From JACRAR01 sp041674385 (lineage in GTDB: Bacteria > Pseudomonadota > Gammaproteobacteria > Burkholderiales > Rhodocyclaceae), in NCBI GenBank assembly GCA_041674385.1, contig JBAYVU010000005.1:1-64000 (forward strand): a stretch of DNA of 64,000 nucleotides, given 5' to 3'. The position numbers and the translations under genes were made by a program. The notes under the pieces were generated by a model. The model was given only the letters and a program-made list of their open reading frames with translations, had not been told where the DNA came from and did no database searches. Shown here one piece after another: positions 30,576 through 38,176 of the stretch. Numbering within the stretch: the first letter of the stretch is position 1; every line of letters starts with the position of its first letter.

Positions 30576-30702
30576 TATGGCCTTATGAATTGGCTCCGCC
30601 GACGTTTATATCATTCCCTCCCGGGAAATACTATATGGCGAATACCTTAGTGTCGGCTCTCGGCTCCAGCATAAACCGGATCAAATTATGGCATCCGCCA
30701 TA

Positions 30703-30731
30703 TTGTTTAGCCAGGAAGAGACTGATATAAC
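30703..30731 (+). promoter_or_regulatory. Sigma70-type promoter of a small RNA candidate
   Basis: TTGTTT (30703-30708), 17-nt spacer, TATAAC (30726-30731). Spacing is ideal and both hexamers are close to consensus. Transcription would begin near 30738 and run into the two hairpins at 30782-30836. Confidence 0.5.
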
Positions 30732-30737
30732 TGCTCT

Positions 30738-30836
30738 GCAGTTTGATGGTTTGTCTTTGAAGTGTATTTTTTTCCTCCTTCACTGATCCGAATATGAAGA
30801 TCAGTTTGACCCGCCCTTGAGGCGGGTTTTGTTTTT
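30738..30836 (+). ncRNA. Candidate trans-acting small RNA (about 100 nt)
   Basis: Between a promoter (30703-30731) and a strong terminator there is no reading frame of note. The predicted RNA has a single-stranded U-rich stretch followed by CCUCC (30774-30778), complementary to Shine-Dalgarno sequences. A 7-bp hairpin follows (ACTGATC 30782-30788 with GATCAGT 30799-30805), then the terminator hairpin. This layout is that of base-pairing regulatory RNAs. Divergent from the diguanylate cyclase gene. No known RNA family is recognised. Confidence 0.5.
30809..30836 (+). terminator. Rho-independent terminator of the small RNA candidate
   Basis: ACCCGCC (30809-30815), loop CTTGA, GGCGGGT (30821-30827), then TTTTGTTTTT. 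A 7-bp GC-rich stem and U-tract on the plus strand. No plus-strand protein gene lies upstream in range, so it must end a non-coding transcript. Confidence 0.8.
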
Positions 30837-30981
30837 CGAGGGGGGGCCGATACTGTGTATGGGCGGCTGCTTTGGAAAAACTACTCCACAGACAACCTAT
30901 CTTCAGCGGATGGTATCGAGTCGGGCGGGCCGGGCGGAAGTGTGGCGTTGTTTGTCGCGTTTCTGGCACGCCAGGATAAAC

Positions 30982-31005
30982 AAAAACGACACCCATCTGG
31001 GTGCC
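30982..31005 (-). terminator. Rho-independent terminator after the small secreted-protein genes
   Basis: On the minus strand GGCACCC and GGGTGTC (about 5-7 paired bases around 30988-31005) are followed by GTTTTTGTTT (30987 downward). It would end the minus-strand transcript carrying the genes at 31055-31192 and 31227-31433. Between 30837 and 30981 I see no gene. Confidence 0.6.
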
Positions 31006-31054
31006 GAGGGACTAAACAATTAGGCTTGGCGACCCGGTTCGCCACCTTGAACTC

Positions 31055-31192
31055 CTAATGTCCAGGATCAATCGAAGAGGCGGCCGTTGCCCCTGGAGGG
31101 GCGGTCGTGTCAGTTGGCGTACTCATTTCTGAGTATGCTGTGCCAACAACAAGAACTACCGCCAAGGTAAAGATAAAAGCTGCCATCTTCAT
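31055..31192 (-). CDS. Small exported or membrane protein, 45 residues
   Basis: Starts at ATG 31192 with a hydrophobic N-terminus (MAAFIFTLAVVLVVGTAYS) that could be a signal peptide or anchor. A Thr/Pro/Ala-rich tail ends in SSIDPGH. No family is recognised and the ribosome site is weak. It lies 34 nt downstream of the Lys-rich secreted protein gene and upstream of a terminator, which supports it being part of that transcript. Confidence 0.4.
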   Translation of the reverse strand: MKMAAFIFTLAVVLVVGTAYSEMSTPTDTTAPPGATAASSIDPGH

Positions 31193-31226
31193 GATCGAGC
31201 TACCGCCAACAAAAGGCAGAACGTCT

Positions 31227-31433
31227 TTATTGTCCAACGGCTGCTTTAGCTTTCTTGGCATGTTTGTGCTTACGCACTTTCTTATGCGCCTTTTTACTGG
31301 CTTTTGCAGCAGGGGCGGGGGCTGCAACTGGTGCTTGGAGATCGGGAGCATTGGCTTCGGTCTTGGGAGCATCGGCAGCAAAGGCAGAAAGGGCAAATAA
31401 AGAAGCGACTAGGGCGGTCAGAATCTTGGACAT
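31227..31433 (-). CDS. Small secreted Lys/Ala/His-rich protein
   Basis: 68 residues. A clear signal peptide (about 1-19, ending SAFAAD with cleavage likely after AFA), then an Ala/Pro linker, then a highly basic tail rich in Lys and His (KKAHKKVRKHKHAKKAKA). Such short basic exported proteins are frequent in betaproteobacteria and have no proven role. ATG 31433 follows CGGAGA. Confidence 0.65.
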   Translation of the reverse strand: MSKILTALVASLFALSAFAADAPKTEANAPDLQAPVAAPAPAAKASKKAHKKVRKHKHAKKAKAAVGQ

Positions 31434-31631
31434 TGCAGTTCTCCGTTTATCGGCAACATGATTATTGCTTGGCAGGACTTTATGTCATTCGTCCAGATTC
31501 CAACAGAAGAAAACACAAGGGGAAACGCTTCGACTTTCTGGTATTCATTTTCAGAATGTTTGATATGCCTAGTACCGCGACCTGTTAATTACGAAACATA
31601 ATGCAGACCAATTTTCCGATCTGCGTTCTCA

Positions 31632-31952
31632 TCAAACTTTCCGCCGTATTGCCTTGGCGACACGATCCATTAGGGTAGGACTAACCTCGAAACCTCTCCC
31701 CTCGATCTTGCTAACGTAGCCTTGAGTAACTTTGAGACGCTTTGCAAGTTCCTTCTGTGTAAGTCCTGCATCGACTCGCGCAACTCGAATCGGATTCTTG
31801 ATGTAATCGCTCAGAATGAAAGGAACGAATTCATCCTCTTTACTCCTCGCCTTTCTAGTCTTATTGGCAGTTAGTGCGACATACTCTTCATAGGGAATAA
31901 CGGCGAATGCCGGCTTTCCCTCATCAAAAATAATTTGCGGTCTAGCGCTCAT
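31632..31952 (-). CDS. HTH antitoxin with Phd/RelB-like N-terminus
   Basis: 106 residues. The first 35 residues (IIFDEGKPAFAVIPYEEY) resemble the dimerising part of Phd/YefM antitoxins. The second half is an XRE helix-turn-helix (LTQKELAKRLKVTQGYVSKIE). It would neutralise the RelE-like toxin whose gene overlaps it by 4 nt (ATGA). The combination suggests DNA binding by the HTH at the operator next to the toxin start. Confidence 0.85.
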   Translation of the reverse strand: MSARPQIIFDEGKPAFAVIPYEEYVALTANKTRKARSKEDEFVPFILSDYIKNPIRVARVDAGLTQKELAKRLKVTQGYVSKIEGRGFEVSPTLMDRVAKAIRRKV

Positions 31953-32215
31953 CTGTAAATATCCTTTCTGTGTCCAATGCGGACAACCTCGATAATCTTT
32001 ATGCCATCGTCGCGGTTATATTTCACGCGGTAATTTCCGACGCGCAACCGATATTGGGCTTCCGGTTCATTTATCAGTGCTTTGACATTCAATGCTGGGT
32101 TGTCCGGATTATTGCCGAGCGTTCCAATCGCTTCGGCGATACGTTCCTGAACTGTCAAAGGCAGACTATGCAACTGTTTCTTGGCCCGCCGGGTTATAAG
32201 AATATTGTAGCGCAT
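31949..32215 (-). CDS. RelE/ParE-family toxin
   Basis: 88 residues, typical RelE-fold mRNA interferase. Marks are ITRRAKKQLHSLP at the start, LRVGNYRVKYNRDD in the core and VVRIGHRKDIYR at the C-terminus, which carries the usual basic and Tyr residues. ATG 32215 is preferred over a frame start at 32269 because the family begins here. The stop overlaps the antitoxin start. Confidence 0.88.
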   Translation of the reverse strand: MRYNILITRRAKKQLHSLPLTVQERIAEAIGTLGNNPDNPALNVKALINEPEAQYRLRVGNYRVKYNRDDGIKIIEVVRIGHRKDIYR

Positions 32216-32217
32216 AG

Positions 32218-32230
32218 GTAATATTATTAC
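32218..32230. promoter_or_regulatory. Palindrome abutting the RelE-like toxin start
   Basis: GTAATA-T-TATTAC is a perfect 6+1+6 palindrome that starts 3 bp upstream of the toxin ATG (minus strand). It covers the place where a ribosome site would lie, and none is visible. It is the likely binding site for the HTH antitoxin. Confidence 0.5.
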
Positions 32231-32394
32231 TAATAGCCAGGTTATGCAATATGCAATGGATGTTAACATGGCACGGCCTACTGCCGACCAATAACATACT
32301 TGAATTTGTCATATCACCAAAACGAGGGAGGAAACGGAAACATAGGGCTTATCCCCTGGCAAGTACACAGCGCTTACATTTTGCTTTTTACCTA

Positions 32395-32427
32395 CAAATG
32401 AAAACGGCTCCCATCGCTGGAAGCCGT
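32395..32427 (-). terminator. Terminator of the tRNA-Met gene
   Basis: On the minus strand ACGGCTTCC and GGGAGCCGT (32404-32427) pair over 9 positions including one G-U pair, followed by TTTTCATTTG. It lies just downstream of the tRNA 3' end. Confidence 0.7.
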
Positions 32428-32435
32428 ATGAATAC

Positions 32436-32512
32436 TGGTGGTGATGGGGGGACTTGAACCCTCGACCTACGGATTATGAATCCGTCGCTCTAACCAGCTG
32501 AGCTACATCACC
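32436..32512 (-). tRNA. tRNA-Met (CAT), elongator type
   Basis: 77 nt with encoded CCA. The acceptor stem GGTGATG/CATCACC is perfect. The D-arm has AGCTCAGCTGGTTAGAGC, the anticodon loop TTCATAA lies between ACGGA and TCCGT, and the T-arm has GGTTCAAGTCC. The G-C first pair excludes the initiator. A lysidine-modified tRNA-Ile2 with the same CAT anticodon cannot be fully excluded, but the stems fit elongator Met better. Confidence 0.9.
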
Positions 32513-32617
32513 GAATGCCTCCGGAGCAAAGCACCACCGCCCTTTTGGCAAGGGGGCGAATTATCCTTTGTGGCACAAAGCCTTGTCAAGTTGTACGCTC
32601 TCCGCGACAATGCGCGA

Positions 32618-33781
32618 ATGAGCCAGAGTTTTGATGTTGTCATTGTCGGCGCAGGTCTTGCCGGTCTTTCCCTGGCAGTCGGCTTGCGCTCCAGCCGATG
32701 GTCCGTCGCCCTGGTGGAGGGGCGCCCGCCGCAAGCGGTGGATGGTTTGGATACGCGCATTTATGCGGTAAGCCCTGCCAATGCGCGTTTCCTGCGTGAA
32801 ATCGGCATATGGCAGCACCTTGATCCTTCCCGCGTGGCACCGGTGCGGGAGATGGAAGTATTCGGCGATGCCGGCGGCCGGCTGGATTTTTCCGCTTATG
32901 ACAGCGGCGTTTCCGAGCTGGCGTGGATCATCGAGTCCTCGCTGATGCAAACCGAATTGTGGGAATCCGCCAGGCGTCAGGCCAAACTTTCCCTGTTCTG
33001 TCCGGCTCGGCCGCAGGCGCTGTTGATCGGTGCCGACTCGGCTTGCCTGACTCTCGAAGACGGCCGCAGCCTGTCTGCCAGCCTGATCGTTGCCGCCGAT
33101 GGCGCCGATTCTTGGGTCCGGCAGGCCGCTGGCATCGAAGTGAGCTTCAAGCCTTACCAACAGATGGGTGTCGTCGCCAATTTCGTTTGCGAAAAGCCGC
33201 ATTGCGACAAGGCATACCAGTGGTTCCGCAGCGACGGGGTGTTGGCTTACCTGCCGCTACCGGGAGAAAATCGGATTTCGATAGTCTGGTCGGCCGCGGA
33301 TGATCATGCCCGGGAATTGCTGGGCCAGCCGGAAGAGGAGTTTTGCCGCCGAGTTGCCGACGCCGGGCAACACCATCTGGGAGCGCTCAAGCTGCTGACG
33401 CCGCCGGCCGCTTTTCCGTTGCGCTTGATGCGTGCGCCGCATAGCGTGGGAGCGCGCCTGGCATTGATCGGCGACGCGGCCCATGCGATTCATCCACTCT
33501 CCGGTCATGGCGTCAATCTCGGTTTTCAGGATGCACGGAAACTTGCGGAACTGCTCAACAACTGCCCGGATTACATCGATTGCGGCGATCGGCGGTGGTT
33601 GCGCGAGTATGAACGGTCGCGCAGCGAGGAAGTAGTCGCGCTACAATCCGTGACGCATGGTTTGCAGCGGCTGTTCCTGCCGAGCAACGCCGCCTTGGTC
33701 GCGTTGCGCAATATCGGGTTGAACCTTACCAACGCCTTGCCTGTCCTAAAGGACACGCTGGTTCGCCATGCGCTGGGTTAG
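32618..33781 (+). CDS. UbiH/UbiF/COQ6-family FAD-dependent hydroxylase
   Basis: 387 residues, flavoprotein monooxygenase of ubiquinone synthesis. The N-terminal dinucleotide fold is VVIVGAGLAGLSLA (GAGLAG at 11-16), and the second FAD signature GDAAHAIHPLSGHGVNLG starts at 286. Which ring position it hydroxylates cannot be decided from sequence. ATG 32618 is the first that fits the fold; upstream in-frame starts overlap nothing useful. It is followed 41 nt later by dsbC. Confidence 0.9.
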   Translation: MSQSFDVVIVGAGLAGLSLAVGLRSSRWSVALVEGRPPQAVDGLDTRIYAVSPANARFLREIGIWQHLDPSRVAPVREMEVFGDAGGRLDFSAYDSGVSELAWIIESSLMQTELWESARRQAKLSLFCPARPQALLIGADSACLTLEDGRSLSASLIVAADGADSWVRQAAGIEVSFKPYQQMGVVANFVCEKPHCDKAYQWFRSDGVLAYLPLPGENRISIVWSAADDHARELLGQPEEEFCRRVADAGQHHLGALKLLTPPAAFPLRLMRAPHSVGARLALIGDAAHAIHPLSGHGVNLGFQDARKLAELLNNCPDYIDCGDRRWLREYERSRSEEVVALQSVTHGLQRLFLPSNAALVALRNIGLNLTNALPVLKDTLVRHALG

Positions 33782-33822
33782 AAAGTCGCCTTAGTCTTGT
33801 TTTTCATCTCTCGGAGCTTTAC

Positions 33823-34539
33823 ATGTTCAAGAAAATTCTCGCATGCACTTTGGCTGTTCTTTCTCTCACCGTCGGTTTGGCCCACGCCGACGAAACGGAT
33901 ATCAAGAAGGCTGTGGCGTCGCTGATCGGGACCAACGCCAAAGTGAGTGCGGTACGTAAGGCAGAAGCGCTGGGTCTGTATGAAGTTCAGATTGGCAATG
34001 AAATTTTCTATTCCGACGAAAAAGGCAATTATTTTGTCCAAGGCGATATTATCGATGTCAAGTCGCACATCAATCTCACCGATGCGCGCAGAAACAAACT
34101 GGCGCAGATCAAGTTTTCCGAGCTGCCGCTGGATCTGGCGGTGAAGACGGTGCGCGGCAACGGCAAACGCGTGTTTGCCAGTTTCGAGGATCCGAACTGC
34201 GGCTATTGCAAGAAGTTCGCCAAAGAACTGGCCGGCATGACAGACTTCACCATGTACACTTTCCTGACCCCGATACTCTCCCCGGATTCGGGTGAAAAGT
34301 CCAAAGCGATCTGGTGCTCCGCGGATCGGGCGAAAACCTGGAACGATTGGATGGTCGGCGGCGTCGTCCCGACAGCCGGCAATTGCGCCACGCCGGTCGA
34401 CAAAGTCCTGGCGCTCAGCCAGAAACTCAATATTCGCGGTACACCGACGATCTTCTACAGCAACGGCGAACGCATTCCCGGCATGGTCTCGGCGGCGCGA
34501 CTGGAGCAAGACCTGAATCGCATCGCCTCGATCAAATAA
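33823..34539 (+). CDS. dsbC: Periplasmic thiol:disulfide interchange protein DsbC
   Basis: 238 residues. Signal peptide 1-22 (cleavage after AHA), N-terminal dimerisation domain (LYEVQIGNEIFYSDEKGNY), thioredoxin domain with active site CGYC (Cys126, Cys129), the second cysteine pair as in DsbC, and cis-Pro in RGTPTIFY. It isomerises wrong disulfides in the periplasm. It starts at ATG 33823 after CTCGGAG. Confidence 0.92.
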   Translation: MFKKILACTLAVLSLTVGLAHADETDIKKAVASLIGTNAKVSAVRKAEALGLYEVQIGNEIFYSDEKGNYFVQGDIIDVKSHINLTDARRNKLAQIKFSELPLDLAVKTVRGNGKRVFASFEDPNCGYCKKFAKELAGMTDFTMYTFLTPILSPDSGEKSKAIWCSADRAKTWNDWMVGGVVPTAGNCATPVDKVLALSQKLNIRGTPTIFYSNGERIPGMVSAARLEQDLNRIASIK

Positions 34540-34590
34540 GGCGCGCCTGAAAATTCTCGATTAGCCCGCTGGCCGGTTTGTCCAACCCGG

Positions 34591-35079
34591 CTACTTGGCG
34601 GCAACTTCGACGATGCGCGGCGTCAGCATTTTCAGGATGTCGTGAGGGTGCACGCCGACCAGATACCCGCGCCGTCCGCCATTGATATACACCAGCGACA
34701 GATCGAGTATGGTTTTTTCCATGCAGATCGGCAGCGGTTTCTTGATGCCGAACGGCGAGGTGCCGCCGACCTGATAGCCGGTATGGCGCTGGGCCGTTTC
34801 AGGGCTGCAAGGGGAGATTTTCTTGACGCCCAACTGGCGTGCCAGCTCCTTGGTCGATACCTGGCGGTCGCCGTGCATCAGGACGATCAGCGGATGGGCC
34901 GTATCGTCCTCCATGACCAGCGTCTTGATCACATTGTGTTCGGGAACGTTCAGTTCGCGGGACGAAACGCTGGTGCCGCCGCGCTCTTCATATTCGTAGA
35001 GGTGATCGGAATGCGCAATCCCATGCTTGCGCAGGAATTGGGTCGCCGGGGTTTCGGGAGCGCGTTGTTCCGGTTTCAT
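34591..35079 (-). CDS. ybaK: YbaK/EbsC-type Cys-tRNA(Pro) deacylase
   Basis: 162 residues of the YbaK group that removes cysteine mischarged on tRNA-Pro. The catalytic Lys52 lies in NVIKTLVM, with GDRQVSTKELARQLG and GYQVGGTSPFGIKK as further conserved segments. Convergent with dsbC, leaving 51 nt between stops. Starts ATG 35079. Confidence 0.9.
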   Translation of the reverse strand: MKPEQRAPETPATQFLRKHGIAHSDHLYEYEERGGTSVSSRELNVPEHNVIKTLVMEDDTAHPLIVLMHGDRQVSTKELARQLGVKKISPCSPETAQRHTGYQVGGTSPFGIKKPLPICMEKTILDLSLVYINGGRRGYLVGVHPHDILKMLTPRIVEVAAK

Positions 35080-35250
35080 GGGTGGACACAGACGTCAATG
35101 GAGAGACACAGTTTAGCGCGGTTTGGCGGCCAGGTTTCGCTATCTGCCGATCAGTATCTGCGGATGCCGAAGAGGTTATTCATCATGGCTCACGCCATGA
35201 GCCTGCCGTCGCGGAAAATCCCTTCATCGCATCGAAGGAGGGATTTGGCC

Positions 35251-35370
35251 ATGTCTCGCATCGTTCTCGTCCACTTGCCGCGCGACCCGGACGTACTGGT
35301 GTTCTGGTTGGTCACTACGCTTTGGGCATTGTTTGCACTATTCGTTCCGGGCGGGACTGCCTCCCTGTAA
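35251..35370 (+). CDS. Mini-protein with one membrane helix upstream of addB
   Basis: 39 codons starting ATG 35251 with AAGGAGGG at good distance. Residues 14-33 (PDVLVFWLVTTLWALFALFV) form a hydrophobic helix. The stop TAA (35368-35370) lies 1 nt before the ATG of the AddB-like gene, so it could couple translation of that gene. An earlier start at 35185 is possible. No family is known. Confidence 0.4.
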   Translation: MSRIVLVHLPRDPDVLVFWLVTTLWALFALFVPGGTASL

Positions 35371-35371
35371 C

Positions 35372-38176
35372 ATGGCGGCGATGCTTACTCCGGATTCCCC
35401 TCTCGATTTCGAACAGGCACGCATCTCACTTGCGGCGCTCGCCGGCGATGCGGTGGTGCTCAGCGTTTCGCAGCGCCTGGCGCACAACCTGCGCCGCGAC
35501 CATGTACGTACCCAGGTTGAGCGCGGCCTGAGCCGCTGGCAGCCGCTGCAGGTGTTGACGCCGGCGCAATGGCTGGCTGCGGTGATGAGCGAGGCTATGC
35601 TGAGCGGCGGGATTGCGCTGGCCAGTGCGCCGCGTATGGTGCTGTCGCCCATGCAGGAGAGGATTCTTTGGGAACGCGCGATCGGAGCCCTCGGCGAGTC
35701 GGAGGGCGAGGTCGGCAGCGTCGGGGCACCGGAAGATACGCTGTTCGACCGTGAGGGACTTGCCGGCGTCGCTGCCGAGGCCAATGAGCTGCTGTTGACC
35801 TGGCGCATCCGGCTTCCCGCCGAGGCTGCGCTGCAGAGCGAGGAGACACGACAGTTCCTGGCCTGGCGCGAGGAATTCCGGCGCATCTGCGCTATGGCCG
35901 GCTGGCTGGAGCCGGCGCGCCATCTCGATTGGCAGCTCGATTGCCTCGAAGCCGGCGCGGGCCGCCTGCCGCAGCAATTGGTGCTGGCCGGCTTCGACCG
36001 CTACAACCCTCAGGAAGAGCGGCTGGCGCGGGCGCTGATGGCTCGCGGCGTGGCCGTGTATGAACTGGAGCAGGGCCTGCCGGCCCAGGCCGCGGCGAGC
36101 GTTCTCGTTCTTCCCGAGCGCAACGCCGAGTGCCGCGCGGCGGCAGCCTGGGCGCAGCGGCAACTGGCAGAAAATCCCGCCGCGCGGCTGGGCATTGTGG
36201 TGCCTGAGCTCGGCGCATTACGCGAGACGCTGGCTGCGCTGCTCGACGATGCGCTCGACCCGGCCGCCGTCAGCCCGGCGCTGGCCGAAATGCCTCGTCG
36301 TTACAACTTCTCGTTGGGCCTGCCGCTGGCCCGTCAAGCGCTGGTGACCGTCGCACTCCAGTGGCTTGACCTTGCCGCCCAGCCGCGCCGTATCGGACTC
36401 GAAGCATTCGGTGCGCTGCTGCGCCAACCCTACTGGTCGTCGGAGCAGGGCGAAGCGCAGGCGCGTGCCCTGCTCGACGCACGCATGCGCGAGTATCTTG
36501 CGCCGACGGTTACGCTCGAACGGCTCATCGGTTTTGCAGACAAGGCGGTGGCGCGGGGTCTCGCCGTACCGCGCCTGCTGGCTCACCTGGAGGCGTTCAA
36601 GGTCCTGCTGGCAGCGCAGCCGGCGCGCCAGACACCGACCGTCTGGGCACAGGTATTCGAGCGCTTGCTGGCCGCCATCGGCTGGCCCGGCGAGCGTTCG
36701 CTCTCCAGCCATGAATACCAGGCGAAGCGCGCTTTCGGCGAAGTGCTGGAGGGTCTGGTCGAACTGGAGCCGGTGCTGGGTCGGGTGAGTCTTGCCGAAG
36801 CCAGCCGGCGCCTCGCACAACTCTGCCGCGAGCGCATCTTCCAGCCGCAAACCGCCGGCGACCCGCCAGTGCAGGTGATGGGTTTGCTCGAAGGCGCGGA
36901 CACGCCGCTCGATGCGCTATGGGTGATGGGCATGAACGACCATCTGTGGCCGCCCGCGCCACGCCCCAACCCGTTGTTACCCGCCGAGCTGCTTCGCCGG
37001 GTTCGGGCGCCGAACGCCTGCGCCGCGGTGCAGAGCGAATTTGCCAACGTCATTCAGCGCCGCTTGCTGCGCAGCGCGGCGCAAGTCTGTTTTTCCTGGG
37101 CGCGCAGCGAGGCGGGCCGGGAACTGCGGCCGAGTCCGTTGATTGCGGGGATCGCAGAGGACAACCGAATTCTCGCCACGACACCGACACTGGCGGAAAG
37201 CCTGGTCGGCAGTGCCGCACTCGAAACCTTCGTCGATGCGCAGGCGCCGCCGGTGGCGGCGAACGAGCGCGTCGGCGGCGGCACCAAGCTGCTGCAGGCG
37301 CAAGCGATCTGCCCGGCCTGGGCTTTCTATCGTTATCGCCTCGGTGCCAAGGCGCTGGAGATTCCGACCGAGGGGCTGGATGCGAGGGCGCGCGGCAACC
37401 TGCTGCACGCCGTACTGGAGCGTTTCTGGCAAGGCCGCGGTTTGCACGACCTGCTCGCCATGGCGCCGTCGGCGCGCGACTCGCAGGTGGCGGCGGCGGT
37501 CGATGGCGCGCTGGTGGAATTCGTTGCGGCGCAGGACGATGCGCTGCCGCCGCGCCTGCGTGCGCTGGAACGCGAACGCCTGATCTTCCTGGTGCTCGAC
37601 TGGCTGGAACTGGAGGCGCAACGTCCGGCCGCCTTCCGTGTGATCGAGCGCGAACAGGATGTGGAGATCGACATCGAAGGCATCATGGTGCGGCTGCGCG
37701 TGGACCGTATCGACGAGCTCGACGACGGTCGCCGCGTGATCATCGACTACAAGACCGGCGGGGCGGTCAGCCAGGCGAGCTGGGCGGCGCAGCGCATCGA
37801 CGAGCCGCAGCTGCCGATCTACGCTGCGTTGCTGCCTGCCAGGGCGTATGACGCGACGGCGGCGGAGGGTGTGGCCGGCGTGGTCTTTGCCAAGGTGCGC
37901 TTGGAGGAAAACGCCTTCATCGGCGTTGCCGCCGAGAGCGGCCTGCTGCCCAAGGTGGCGGGGTTGGCGGAGGCGCGCAGGATTTATCCCGAACCGCAGT
38001 TCCCCGACTGGGACAGCCTCTTCGCCCATTGGCGCACGCGCATTGCCGCCATCGCGCGCGAGGTGCGCGAGGGCTGCGCGGCCGTCAGCTTCGCCGACGA
38101 GCGGAAGCTCGCCTATTGCGAAGTGAAGCCACTGCTGCGGCTGGCCGAGCGCAAGGCGCAGAGCGACGATGAGTAA
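35372..38176 (+). CDS. AddB-like PD-(D/E)XK nuclease, exonuclease subunit
   Basis: 934 residues. C-terminal RecB-type nuclease domain with GNLLHAVLERFW and the catalytic IIDYKTGG (Asp792, Lys794); the long N-terminal part resembles inactivated helicase domains of AddB. With the next gene, which overlaps by 8 nt, it should form the AddAB helicase-nuclease that resects double-strand breaks for RecA. No Walker A loop is present at the N-terminus. The C-terminal Cys-x2-Cys cluster that holds an iron-sulfur centre in Bacillus AddB is missing (only AYCEVKPLLRL remains). ATG 35372 is preferred to an in-frame start at 35333. Confidence 0.85.
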   Translation: MAAMLTPDSPLDFEQARISLAALAGDAVVLSVSQRLAHNLRRDHVRTQVERGLSRWQPLQVLTPAQWLAAVMSEAMLSGGIALASAPRMVLSPMQERILWERAIGALGESEGEVGSVGAPEDTLFDREGLAGVAAEANELLLTWRIRLPAEAALQSEETRQFLAWREEFRRICAMAGWLEPARHLDWQLDCLEAGAGRLPQQLVLAGFDRYNPQEERLARALMARGVAVYELEQGLPAQAAASVLVLPERNAECRAAAAWAQRQLAENPAARLGIVVPELGALRETLAALLDDALDPAAVSPALAEMPRRYNFSLGLPLARQALVTVALQWLDLAAQPRRIGLEAFGALLRQPYWSSEQGEAQARALLDARMREYLAPTVTLERLIGFADKAVARGLAVPRLLAHLEAFKVLLAAQPARQTPTVWAQVFERLLAAIGWPGERSLSSHEYQAKRAFGEVLEGLVELEPVLGRVSLAEASRRLAQLCRERIFQPQTAGDPPVQVMGLLEGADTPLDALWVMGMNDHLWPPAPRPNPLLPAELLRRVRAPNACAAVQSEFANVIQRRLLRSAAQVCFSWARSEAGRELRPSPLIAGIAEDNRILATTPTLAESLVGSAALETFVDAQAPPVAANERVGGGTKLLQAQAICPAWAFYRYRLGAKALEIPTEGLDARARGNLLHAVLERFWQGRGLHDLLAMAPSARDSQVAAAVDGALVEFVAAQDDALPPRLRALERERLIFLVLDWLELEAQRPAAFRVIEREQDVEIDIEGIMVRLRVDRIDELDDGRRVIIDYKTGGAVSQASWAAQRIDEPQLPIYAALLPARAYDATAAEGVAGVVFAKVRLEENAFIGVAAESGLLPKVAGLAEARRIYPEPQFPDWDSLFAHWRTRIAAIAREVREGCAAVSFADERKLAYCEVKPLLRLAERKAQSDDE

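Noticed and set aside
30840..31060. 6S RNA or another large housekeeping RNA, suggested by several hairpins and CCTTGAAC
   Set aside because: The hairpins do not assemble into the long rod with central bubble of 6S RNA, and one of them is explained as the terminator of the minus-strand small genes.
32436..32512. tRNA-Ile2 (CAT read as lysidine) instead of tRNA-Met
   Set aside because: Acceptor and anticodon stems agree better with elongator tRNA-Met; kept only as a caveat.
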